NCBI GenBank assembly: GCA_946800325.1
Contig: OX326960.1
Location: 36,547,629-36,611,628 of the forward strand
Length of the DNA: 64,000 nucleotides
DNA from: Luzula sylvatica
Lineage: Eukaryota; Streptophyta; Magnoliopsida; Poales; Juncaceae
Direction: 5' to 3'
Below are positions 12,383 to 24,367 of the stretch, one piece after another. Positions within the stretch are counted from its first letter, which is position 1. Each line of letters opens with the position of its first letter. The notes beneath the pieces are model-generated. The model saw only the letters and a program-made list of their open reading frames with translations, was not told the DNA's origin and searched no databases. The position numbers and the translations under genes were made by a program.

Positions 12383-14904
12383 CCGTAATTGAAGACTAAC
12401 ACACACAAATTTTAATTTTGAAAAAAAAATCGTCTAAATACAAAAATAGAAGTCTGACACCTTCAAAAAAATTCAACTATGATATATTTTTTTTGAAATG
12501 TTCAATTTGAAGTGTAACACAAGCAAAATACTCAATTTTCATGTCGTACTCAAAATACTCCGTAATTGAGGACAAACACAAACAAATTTCAATTTTTTTA
12601 AAAGAATCTTCAAAATTAAAAAATAGAAGTCTAACACCTTCAAAAAAATTCAACTTTTAAATATTTTTTTAAATGTTAAATCTGAAGTGTAACACAAGCA
12701 AAATACTCAATTTTCATGTCGTACTCAAAATACTCCGTAATTGAAGACTAACACACACAAATTTCAATTTTTTTAAAAAAATCTTCTAAATTCAAAAATA
12801 GAATTCTAACACCTTCAAAAAAATTCAACTAGTATATTTTTTTTTGAAATGTTCAATTTGAAGTGTAACACAACCAAAATACTCAATTTTCATGTCGTAC
12901 TCAAAATACTCCGTAATTGAAAACTAACACACACAAATTTCAATTTTGAAACAAAAATCGTCTAAATTCAAAAATAGAAGTCTGACACCTTCAAAAAAAT
13001 TCAACTATGATATATTTTTTTTGAAATGTTCAATTTGAAGTGTAACACAAGCAAAATACTCAATTTTCATGTCGTACTCAAAATACTCCGTAATTGAGGA
13101 CAAACACAAACAAATTTCAATTTTTTTAAAAGAATCTTCAAAATTAAAAAATAGAAGTCTAACACCTTCAAAAAAATTCAACTTTTAAATATTTTTTTAA
13201 ATGTTAAATCTGAAGTGTAACACAAGCAAAATACTCAATTTTCATGTCGTACTCAAAATACTCCGTAATTGAAGACTAACACACACAAATTTCAATTTTA
13301 TTAAAAAATTCTTCTAAATTCAAAAATAGAAGTCTAACACCTTCATAAAAATTCGACTAGTATATTTTTTTTGAAATGTTAAATCTGAAGTGTAACACAA
13401 GAAAAATACTCAATTTTCATGTCGTACTTAAAATACTCTGTAATTGAAGACTAACACACACAAATTTCATTTTTTTAAAAAAATCTTCTAAATTAAAAAA
13501 TAGAAGTCTAACACGTTCAAAAAAATTCAACTATTCTATTTTTTTTGAAATGTTAAATTTGAAGTGTAACACAAGCAAAATACTCAATTTTCATGTCGTA
13601 CTCAAAATACTCCGTAATTGAAGACTAACACAACCAAATTTCAATTTTTTTTTTAAAAATTTGTAAATTCAAAAATAGAAGTCTAACACCTTCAAAAAAA
13701 TTCGACTAGTATATTTTTTTTTAAATGTTCAATCTGAAGTGTAACACAAGCAAAATATTCAATTTTCATGTCGTACTCAAAATACTCCATAATTGAAGAC
13801 TAACACACATAAATTTCAATTTTTTTTAAAAAATCATCAAAATTAAAAAATAGAAGTCTAACACCTTCAAAAAAATTCAACTATTATATTTTTTTTTAAA
13901 TGTTAAATCTGAAGTGTAACGCAAGCAAAATACTTAATTTTCATGTCGTACTAAAAATACTCCGTAATTGAAGACTAACACACACAAATTTCAATTTTGA
14001 AAAAAATATCGTCTAAATTCAAAAATAGAAGTCTGACACCTTCAAAAAAATTCAACTATTATATTTTTTTTGAAATGTTCAATTTGAAGTGTAACACAAG
14101 CAAAATACTCAATTTTCATGTCGTACTCAAAATACTCCGTAATTGAAGACTAACACACACAAATTTCAATTTTGAAACAAAAATCGTCTAAATTCAAAAA
14201 TAGAAGTCTGACACCTTCAAAAAAATTCAACTATTATACATTTTTTTAAATGTTCAATTTGAAGTGTAACACAAGCAAAATACTCAATTTTCATGTCGTA
14301 CTCAAAATACTCCGTATTTGAGGACTAACACAAACAAATTTCAATTTTTTTAAAAAAATCTTCTAAATTAAAAAATAGAAGTCTAACACCTTCAAAAAAA
14401 TTCAACTATTAAATATTTTTTAAATGTTAAATCTGAAGTGTAACACAAGCAAAATACTCAATTTTCATGTCGTACTCAAAATACTCCGTAATTGAATACT
14501 AACACAAACAAATTTCAATTTTTTTAAAAAAAATGTCTAAATTCAAAAATAGAAGTCTGACACCTTCAAAAAAATTCAACTAGTATATTTTTTTTGAAAT
14601 GTTCAATCTGAAGTGTAACACAAGCAAAATACTAAATTTTCATGTCGTACTCAAAATACTCCGTAATTGAAGACTAAAACACACAAATTTCAATTTTTTT
14701 TAAAAAATCTTCTAAATTCAAAAATAGAAGTCTAACACCTTCAAAAAAATTCAACTAGTATATTTTTTTTGAAATGTTCAATCTGAAGTGTAACACAATC
14801 AAAATACTCAATTTTCATGTCGTACTCAAAATACTCCGTAATTGAAGACTAACACACACAAATTTCAATTTTTTAAAAAAAATCTTCAAAATTAAAAAAT
14901 AGAA
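12383..14904 (+). repeat. Type A block including a 528-bp tandem duplication
   Basis: About fourteen and a half monomers. A near-identical segment with actatgatat, gaggacaaacacaaac and aaaagaatcttc is present at about 12,475-12,740 and again at 13,003-13,270, offset 528 bases (3 monomers). It is followed by a1-a2-a3-a4 from about 13,355 to 14,050 and by a5 monomers with attttgaaacaaaaatcgtc. No gene is present. Confidence 0.75.
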
Positions 14905-15184
14905 GTCTAGCACCTTCATAAAAATTCAACTATTATATTTTTTTTGAAATGTTAAATCTGTTGTGTAACACAATCAAAATACTCATTTTTCATGCCGTAC
15001 TTAAAATACTCCGTAATTTAAGACTTACACACACAAATTATTTTTTTTTCAAAAATTTCTTAAAAATGCAAAAACTGAAGTCTAACACCTTCAAAAAATT
15101 CAATAACGATATTTTTTTTCAAATGTTAAATCTGAAGTGTAACACAAGAAAAGTACTCGATTTTCATGTCGTACTAAAAATACT
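14905..15184 (+). repeat. B cassette 3
   Basis: Lead monomer with gtctagcacc and gtgtaacacaatc, then a B monomer with atgcaaaaactgaag and aataacgat, ending in aagtactcgatt, shared with cassette 2. An open frame of 81 codons at 14949-15194 lies across it; it is only the translation of satellite DNA. Confidence 0.8.
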
Positions 15185-17002
15185 CCGTAATTGAAGACTA
15201 ACACACACAAATTTCAATTTTGAAAAAAAAATCGTCTAAATTCAAAAATAGAAGTCTGACACCTTCAAAAAAATTCAACTATTATATTTTTTTTCAAATG
15301 TTCAATTTGATGTGTAACACAAGCAAAATACTCAATTTTCATGTCGTACTCAAAATACTCCGTAATTGAAGACTAACACACACAGATTTCAATTTTGAAA
15401 CAAAAATCGTCTAAATTCAAAAATAGAAGTCTGACACCTTCAAAAAAATTCAACTATTATATATTTTTTTAAATGTTCAATTTGAAGTGTAACACAAGCA
15501 AAATACTCAATTTTCATGTCGTACTCAAAATACTCCGTATTTGAGGACTAACACAAACAAATTTCAATTTTTTTAAAAGAATCTTCAAAATTAAAAAATA
15601 GAAGTCCAACACCTTCAAAAAAATTCAACTATTAAATATTTTTTAAATGTTAAATCTGAAGTGTAACACAAGCAAAATACTTAATTTTCATGTCGTACTC
15701 AAAATACTCCGTAATTGAAGACTAACACACACAAATTCCAATTTTTTAAAAAAAATCTTCTAAATTCAAAAATAAAAGTCTAACACCTTCAAAAAAATTC
15801 AACTAGTATATTTTTTTTGAAATGTTAAATCTGAAGTGTAACACAAGAAAAATACTCAATTTTCATGTCGTACTTAAAATACTCCGTAATTGAAGACTAA
15901 CACACACAAATTTCAATTTTTTAAAAAAATCTTCTAAATTAAAAAATAGAAGTCTACCACGTTCAAAAAAATTCAACTATTCTATTTTTTTTGAAATGTT
16001 AAATTTGAAGTGTAACACAAGCAAAATACTCAATTTTCATGTCGTACTCAAAATACTCCGTAATTGAAGACTAACACAAACAAATTTCAATTTTTTCTAA
16101 AAAAATTTCTAAATTCAAAAATAGAAGTCTAACACCTTCAAAAAAATTCGACTAGTATATTTTTTTTGAAATGTTCAATCTGAAGTGTAACACAAGCAAA
16201 ATACTCAATTTTCATGTCGTACTCAAAATACTCCATAATTGAAGACTAACACAGACAAATTTCTATTTTTTTTAAAAAATCTTCAAAATTAAAAAATAGA
16301 AGTCTAACACCATCAAAAAAATTGAACTAGTATATTTTTTTTGAAATGTTAAATCTGAAGTGTAACACAAGAAAAATACTCAATTTTCATGTCGTACTTA
16401 AAATACTCCGTAATTGAAGACTAACACACACAAATTTCAATTTTTTTTAAAAAAATCTTCTAAATTAAAAAATAGAAGTCTAACACCTTCAAAAAAATTC
16501 AACTATTCTATTTTTTTTGAAATGTTAAATTTGAAGTGTAACGCAAGCAAAATACTCAATTTTCATGTCGTACTCAAAATACTCCGTAATTGAAGACTAA
16601 CACAAACAAATTTCTATTTTTTTAAAAAAAAATTCTAAATTGAAAAATAGAAGTCTGACACCTTCAAAAAAATTCAACTAGTATATTTTTTTTGAAATGT
16701 TCAATCTGAAGTGTAACACAAGCAAAATACTCAATTTTTATGTCGTACTCAAAATACTCCGTATTTGAAGACTAACACACACAAATTTCAATTTTTTTAA
16801 AAAAATCTTCCAAATTCAAAAATAGAAGTCTAACACCTTCAAAAAAATTCAACAATTATTTTTTTTTTGAAAAGTTAAATTTGAAGTGTAACACAAGCAA
16901 AATACTCAATTTTCATGTCGTACTCAAAATACTCCGTAATTGAAGACTAACACACACAAATTTCAATTTTTTAAAAAAAATCTTCAAAATTAAAAAATAG
17001 AA
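15185..17002 (+). repeat. Type A monomers between B cassettes 3 and 4
   Basis: About ten and a half monomers: a5, a5, an a4-like copy with attaaatatt, then a1-a2-a3-a1-a2-a3 and a6 (attatttttttttttgaaa followed by agttaaatttg). The a4-like copy at 15631 matches one at 14408, 1,223 bases (7 monomers) earlier. From about 16.14 kb this segment is also the start of an 11-monomer unit repeated at about 18.06 kb. No gene is present. Confidence 0.75.
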
Positions 17003-17282
17003 GTCTAGCACCTTCAAAAAAATTCAACTATTATATTTTTTTTGAAATGTTAAATCTGAAGTGTAACACAATCAAAATACTCATTTTTCATGCCGCACTT
17101 AAAATACTCCGTAATTGAAGACTTACACACACAAATTATTTTTTTTTTTTAAATTTCTTAAAAATGCAAAAACTGAAGTCTAACACCTTCAAAAAATTCA
17201 ATAACAATATTTTTTTTCAAATTTTAAATCTGAAGTGTAACACAAGAAAAGTACTCAATTTTCATGTCGTACAAAAAATACT
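17003..17282 (+). repeat. B cassette 4
   Basis: Lead monomer with gtctagcacc and catgccgcac, then a B monomer with an extended T run, aataacaat in place of aataacgat, and a private gtcgtacaaaaaatac. The gtacaaaaaatac variant is shared only with the cassettes near 19.0, 22.4, 24.3 and 27.7-28.0 kb, which marks them as one recently copied lineage. Confidence 0.8.
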
Positions 17283-18752
17283 CCGTAATTGAAGACTATC
17301 ACACACAAATTTCAATTTTGAAAAAAAAATCGTCTAAATTCAAAAATAGAATTCTGACACCTTCAAAAAAATTCAACTATTATATTTTTTTTGAAATGTT
17401 CAATTTGAAGTGTAACACTAGCAAAATACTCAATTTTCATGTCGTACTCAAAATACTCCGTAATTGAAGACTAACACACACAAATTTCAATTTTTTTAAA
17501 AAAATCTTCTAAATTCAAAAATAGAAGTCTAACACCTTCAAAAAAATTCAACTATTATATATTTTTTTAAATATTAAATCTGAAGTGTAACACAAGCAAA
17601 ATACTCAATTTTCATGTCGTACTCAAAATACTCCGTAATTGAAACCTAACACATACAAATTTCAATTTTTTTAAAAAAATCTTCTAAATTCAAAAATAGA
17701 AGTCTAACAACTTCAAAAAAATTCAACTAGTATATTTTTTTTGAAATGTTAAATCTGAAGTGTAACACAAGAAAAATACTCAATTTTCATGTCGTACTTA
17801 AAATACTCCGTAATTGAAGACTAACACGCACAAATTGCAATTGTTTAAAAAAATCTTCTAAATTAAAAAATAGAAGTCTAACACGTTCAAAAAACTTCAA
17901 CTATTCTATTTTTTTTTAAATGTTAAATTTGAAGTGTAGCACGAGCCAAAAACTCAATTTTCATGTCGTACTCAAAATACTCCGTAATTGAAGACTAACA
18001 CAAACAAATTTAAATTTTTTTTAAAAAAATTTCTAAATTCAAAAATAGAAGTCTAACACCTTCAAAAAAATTCGACTAGTATATTTTTTTTTAAATGTTC
18101 AATCTGAAGTGTAACACAAGCAAAATACTCAATTTTCATGTCGTACTCAAAATACTCCATAATTGAAGACTAACACACACAAATTTCTATTTTTTTAAAA
18201 AAATCTTCAAAATTAAAAAATAGAAGTCTAACACCATCAAAAAAATTGAACTAGTATATTTTTTTTGAAATGTTAAATCTGAAGTGTAACACAAGAAAAA
18301 TACTCAATTTTCATGTCGTACTTAAAATACTCCGTAATTGAAGACTAACACACACAAATTTCAATTTTTTTTAAAAAAATCTTATAAATTAAAAAATAGA
18401 AGTCTAACACCTTCAAAAAAATTCAACTATTCTATTTTTTTTTAAATGTTAAATTTGAAGTGTAACACAAGCAAAATACTCAATTTTCATGTCCTACTCA
18501 AAATACTCCGTAATTGAAGACTAACACAAACAAATTTCAATTTTTTTAAAAAAAAATTCTAAATTCAAAAATAGAAGTCTGACACCTTCAAAAAAATTCA
18601 ACTATTATTTTTTTTTTTGAAAAGTTAAATTTGAAGTGTAACACAAGCAAAATACTCAATTTTCATGTCGTACTCAAAATACTCCGTAATTGAAGACTAA
18701 CACAAACAAATTTCAATTGTTTAAAAAAAATATTCAAAATTAAAAAATAGAA
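17283..18752 (+). repeat. Type A monomers between B cassettes 4 and 5
   Basis: The order is a5-a4-a1-a2-a3-a1-a2-a6. The a2 copy at 17936 has the private gtagcacgagc, matched at 19860, 25196 and 28692, and by gtagcaggagc at 23098. Compared with the corresponding stretch at 23.75-23.95 kb, one whole a3 monomer (about 174 bases) is missing here near 18.59 kb. No gene is present. Confidence 0.75.
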
Positions 18753-19031
18753 GTCTAGCACCTTCAAAAAAATTCAACTATTATATTTTTTTTGAAATGT
18801 TAAATCTGAAGTGTAATACAATCAAAATACTCATTTTTCATGTCGTACTTAAAATACTCCGTAATTGAAGACTTACACACACAAATTATTTTTTTTTTTA
18901 AATTTCTTAAAAATGCAAAAACTGAAGTCTAACACCTTCAAAAAATTCAATAACATTATTTTTTTTCAAATTTTTAATCTGAAGTGTAACACAAGAAAAG
19001 TACTCAATTTTCATGTCGTACAAAAAATACT
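18753..19031 (+). repeat. B cassette 5
   Basis: Lead monomer with gtctagcacc and a private gtaatacaatc at 18813, which is matched only at 24149. The B monomer has aataacattat and gtcgtacaaaaaatac. It lies 1,749-1,750 bases (10 monomers) after cassette 4. Confidence 0.8.
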
Positions 19032-21302
19032 CCGTAATTGAAGACTATCACACACAAATTTCAATTTTGAAAAAAAAATCGTCTAAATTCAAAAATAGAA
19101 TTCTGACACCTTCAAAAAAATTCAACTATTATATTTTTTTTGAAATATTCAATTTGAAGTGTAACACAAGCAAAATACTCAATTTTCATGTCGTACTCAA
19201 AATACTCCGTAATTGAAGACTAACACACACAAATTTCAATTTTGAAACAAAAATCGTCTAAATTCAAAAATAGAAGTCTGACACCTTCACAAAAATTCAA
19301 CTATTATATATTTTTTGAAATGTTCAATTTGAAGTGTAACACAAGCAAAATACTCAATTTTCATGTCGTACTCAAAATACTCCGTAATTGAAGACTAACA
19401 CACACAAATTTCAATTTTTTTAAAAATATCTTCAAAATTAAAAAATAGAAGTCTAACACCTTCAAAAAAATTCAACTATTATATATTTTTTTAAATATTA
19501 AATCTGAAGTGTAACACAAGCAAAATACTCAATTTTCATGTCGTACTCAAAATACTCCGTAATTGAAACCTAACACACACAAATTTCAATTTTTTTAAAA
19601 AAATCTTCTAAATTCAAAAATAGAAGTCTAACAACTTCAAAAAAATTCAACTAGTATATTTTTTTTGAAATGTTAAATCTGAAGTGTAACACAAGAAAAA
19701 TACTCAATTTTCATGTCGTACTTAAAATACTCCGTAATTGAAGACTAACACGCACAAATTTCAATTGTTTAAAAAAATCTTCTAAATTAAAAAATAGAAG
19801 TCTAACACGTTCAAAAAAATTCAACTATTCTATTTTTTTTGAAATGTTAAATTTGAAGTGTAGCACGAGCAAAAAACTCAAATTTCATGTCGTACTCAAA
19901 ATACTCCGCAATTGAAGACTAACACAAACAAATTTAAATTTTTTTTAAAAAAATTTCTAAATTCAAAAATAGAAGTCTAACACCTTCAAAAAAATTCGAC
20001 TAGTATATTTTTTTTAAATGTTCAATCTGAAGTGTAACACAAGCAAAATACTCAATTTTCATGTCGTACTCAAAATACTCCATAATTGAAGACTAACACA
20101 CACAAATTTCTATTTTTTTAAAAAAATCTTCTAAATTCAAAAATAGAAGTCTAACACCTTCAAAAAAATTCAACTAGTATATTTTTTTTGAAATGATAAA
20201 TCTGAAGTGTAACACAAGAAAAATACTCAATTTTCATGTCGTACTTAAAATACTCCGTAATTGAAGACTAACACACACAAATTTTGAATTTTTTTAAAAA
20301 AAATTTCTAAATTAAAAAATAGAAGTCTAACACCTTCAAAAAAATTCAACTATTCTATTTTTTTTCAAATGTTAAATTTGAAGTGTATCACAAGCAAAAT
20401 ACTCAATTTTCATGTCGTACTCAAAATACTCCGTAATTGAAGACTAACACAAACAAATTTCAATTTTATTAAAAAATCTTCTAAATTAAAAAATAGAAGT
20501 CTAACACGTTCAAAAAAATTCAACTATTCTATTTTTTTTGAAATGTTAAATTTGAAGTGTAACACAAGCAAAATACTCAATTTTCATGTCGTACTCAAAA
20601 TACTCCGTAATTGAAGACTAACACAACCAAATTTCAATTTTTTTTTAAAAACTTTGTAAATTCAAAAATAGAAGTCTAACACCTTCAAAAAAATTCGACT
20701 AGTATATTTTTTTTTAAATGTTCAATCTGAAGTGTAACACAAGCAAAATACTCAATTTTCATGTCGTACTCAAAATACTCCATTATTGAAGACTAACACA
20801 CACAAATTTCAATTTTTTTTAAAAAATCTTCAAAATTAAAAAATAGAAGTCTAACACCTTCACAAAAATTCAACTATTATATTTTTTTTAAATGTTAAAT
20901 CTGAAGTGTAACACAAACAAAATACTTAATTTTCATGTCGTACTCAAAATACTCCGTAATTGAAGACTAACACACACAAATTCCAATTTTTTAAAAAAAA
21001 TCTTCTGAATTCAAAAATAAAAGTCTAACACCTTCCAAAAAATTCTACTAGTATATTTTTTTTGAAATGTTAAATCTGAAGTGTAACACAAGAAAAATAC
21101 TCAATTTTCATGTCGTACTTAAAATACTCCGTAATTGAAGACTAACACACACAAATTTCAATTTTTTAAAAAAATCTTCTAAATTAAAAAATAGAAGTCT
21201 ACCACGTTCAAAAAAATTCAACTATTCTATTTTTTTTGAAATGTTAAATTTGAAGTGTAACACAAGCAAAATACTCAATTTTCATGTCGTACTCAAAATA
21301 CT

Positions 21303-21393
21303 CCGTAATTGAAGACTAACACAAACAAATTTCAATAATCTGAAGTGTAACACAAGCAAAATACTCAATTTTCATGTCATACTCAAAATACTC
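21303..21393 (+). repeat. Half-monomer junction (out-of-register deletion)
   Basis: Two successive landmarks lie only 90 bases apart instead of 175. Part 1 of a monomer (caaatttcaat, ending at 21336) is joined directly to the end of part 2 (aatctgaagtgtaac). In the duplicate, the flanks 26497 and 26761 are separated by the missing 261 bases. Both sides share ttcaa, a possible microhomology. Confidence 0.85.
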
Positions 21394-22162
21394 CATAATT
21401 GAAGACTAACACACACAAATTTCTATTTTTTTAAAAAAAATCTTCAAAATTAAAAAATAGAAGTCTAACACCTTCAAAAAAATTCAACTATTCTATTTTT
21501 TTTGTAATGTTAAATTTGAAGTGTAACACAAGCAAAATACTCAATTTTCATGTCCTACTCAAAATATTCCGTAATTGAAGACTAACACAAACAAATTTCA
21601 ATTTTTTCAAAAAAAAATTCTAAATTCAAAAATAGAAGTCTGACACCTTCAAAAAAATTCAACTATTCTATTTTTTTTGTAATGTTAAATTTGAAGTGTA
21701 ACGCAAGCAAAATACTCAATTTTCATGTCGTACTCAAAATACTCCGTAATTGAAGACTAACACAAACAAATTTCTATTTTTTTAAAAAAAAATTCTAAAT
21801 TGAAAAATAGAAGTCTGACACCTTCAAAAAAATTCAACTAGTATATTTTTTTTGAAATGTTCAATCTGAAGTGTAACACAAGCAAAATACTCAATTTTTA
21901 TGTCGTACTCAAAATACTCCGTAATTGAAGACTAACACACACAAATTTCAATTTTTTTAAAAAAATCTTCCAAATTCAAAAATAGAAGTCTAACACCTTC
22001 AAAAAAATTCAACTATTATTTTTTTTTTGAAAAGTTAAATTTGAAGTGTAACACAAGCAAAATACTCAATTTTCATGTCGTACTCAAAATACTCCGTAAT
22101 TGAAGACTAACACACACAAATTTCAATTTTTTAAAAAAAATCTTCAAAATTAAAAAATAGAA

Positions 22163-22443
22163 GTCTAGCACCTTCAAAAAAATTCAACTATTATATTTTT
22201 TTTGAAATGTTAAATCTGAAGTGTAACACAATCAAAATACTCATTTTTCATGCCGCACTTAAAATACTCCGTAATTGAAGACTTACACACACAAATTATT
22301 TTTTTTTTTTAATTTCTTAAAAATGCAAAAACTGAAGTCTAACACCTTCAAAAAATTCAATAACAATATTTTTTTTCAAATTTTAAATCTGAAGTGTAAC
22401 ACAAGAAAAAAGTACTCAATTTTCATGTCGTACAAAAAATACT
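22163..22443 (+). repeat. B cassette 6
   Basis: Second-copy partner of cassette 4, with the same catgccgcac, gtctagcacc and gtcgtacaaaaaatac variants, 5,160 bases downstream. Two extra A bases in aagaaaaaagtactc, plus a base lost in the preceding T/A tract, merge frames into a chance 93-codon open frame at 22275-22556. This is not a gene. Confidence 0.8.
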
Positions 22444-24088
22444 CCGTAATTGAAGACTATCACACACAAATTTCAATTTTGAAAAAAAAATCGTCTAAAT
22501 TCAAAAATAGAATTCTGACACCTTCAAAAAAATTCAACTATTATATTTTTTTTTGAAATGATCAATTTGAAGTGTAACACTAGTAAAATACTCAATTTTC
22601 ATGTCGTACTCAAAATACTCCGTAATTGAAGACTAACACACACAAATTTCAATTTTTTTAAAAAAATCTTCTAAATTCAAAAATAGAAGTCTAACACCTT
22701 CAAAAAAATTCAACTATTATATATTTTTTTAAATATTAAATCTGAAGTGTAACACAAGCAAAATACTCAATTTTCATGTCGTACTCAAAATACTCCGTAA
22801 TTGAAACCTAACACACACAAATTTCAATTTTTTTAAAAAAATCTTCTAAATTCAAAAATAGAAGTCTAACAACTTCAAAAAAATTCAACTAGTATATTTT
22901 TTTTGAAATGTTAAATCTGAAGTGTAACACAAGAAAAATACTCAATTTTCATGTCGTACTTAAAATACTCCGTAATTGAAGACTAACACGCACAAATTGC
23001 AATTGTTTAAAAAAATCTTCTAAATTAAAAAATAGAAGTCTAACACGTTCAAAAAACTTCAACTATTCTATTTTTTTTGAAATGTTAAATTTGAAGTGTA
23101 GCAGGAGCAAAAAACTCAATTTTCATGTCGTACTCAAAATACTCCGTAATTGAAGACTAACACAAACAAATTTCAATTTTTTTTAAAAAAATTTCTAAAT
23201 TCAAAAATAGAAGTCTAACACCTTCAAAAAAATTCGACTAGTATATTTTTTTTTAAATGTTCAATCTGAAGTGTAACACAAGCAAAATACTCAATTTTCA
23301 TGTCGTACTCAAAATACTCCATAATTGAAGACTAACACACACAAATTTCTATTTTTTTAAAAAAATCTTCAAAATTAAAAAATAGAAGTCTAACACCATC
23401 AAAAAAATTGAACTAGTATATTTTTTTTGAAATGTTAAATCTGAAGTGTAACACAAGAAAAATACTCAATTTTCATGTCGTACTTAAAATACTCCGTAAT
23501 TGAAGACTAACACACACAAATTTCAATTTTTTTTAAAAAAATCTTCTAAATTAAAAAATAGAAGTCTAACACCTTCAAAAAAATTCAACTATTCTATTTT
23601 TTTTTAAATGTTAAATTTGAAGTGTAACACAAGCAAAATACTCAATTTTCATGTCCTACTCAAAATACTCCGTAATTGAAGACTAACACAAACAAATTTC
23701 AATTTTTTTAAAAAAAAATTCTAAATTCAAAAATAGAAGTCTGACACCTTCAAAAAAATTCAACTAGTATATTTTTTTTGAAATGTTCAATCTGAAGTGT
23801 AACACAAGCAAAATACTCAATTTTTATGTCGTACTAAAAATACTCCGTAATTGAAGACTAACACACACAAATTTCAATTTTTTTAAAAAAATCTTCCAAA
23901 TTCAAAAATAGAAGTCTAACACCTTCAAAAAAATTCAACTATTATTTTTTTTTTGAAAAGTTAAATTTGAAGTGTAACACAAGCAAAATACTCAATTTTC
24001 ATGTCGTACTCAAAATACTCCGTAATTGAAGACTAACACAAACAAATTTCAATTGTTTAAAAAAAATATTCAAAATTAAAAAATAGAA

Positions 24089-24367
24089 GTCTAGCACCTT
24101 CAAAAAAATTCAACTATTATATTTTTTTTGAAATGTTAAATCTGAAGTGTAATACAATCAAAATACTCATTTTTCATGCCGTACTTAAAATACTCCGTAA
24201 TTGAAGACTTACACACACAAATTATTTTTTTTTTTAAATTTCTTAAAAATGCAAAAACTGAAGTCTAACACCTTCAAAAAATTCAATAACAATATTTTTT
24301 TTCAAATTTTTAATCTGAAGTGTAACACAAGAAAAGTACTCAATTTTCATGTCGTACAAAAAATACT
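24089..24367 (+). repeat. B cassette 7
   Basis: Second-copy partner of cassette 5, sharing gtaatacaatc and gtcgtacaaaaaatac at an offset of 5,336 bases. The lead monomer reads catgccg here and catgtcg in cassette 5. Confidence 0.8.

Larger units (their letters stand above)
16490..21650 (+). repeat. ~5.2-kb block, first copy
   Basis: Private variants in this block recur in the same order about 5.16 to 5.42 kb downstream. Pairs include gtagcacgagc 17936/23098 (offset 5,162), gtaatacaatc 18813/24149 (5,336), taccacgttc 21200/26361 (5,161) and tttgtaatg near 21504/26925 (about 5,421). The offset moves in steps of about 174, meaning gain or loss of single monomers, plus one step of 261 caused by an out-of-register deletion at 21336. 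Without that loss the repeat length is close to 31 monomers. Confidence 0.8.
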
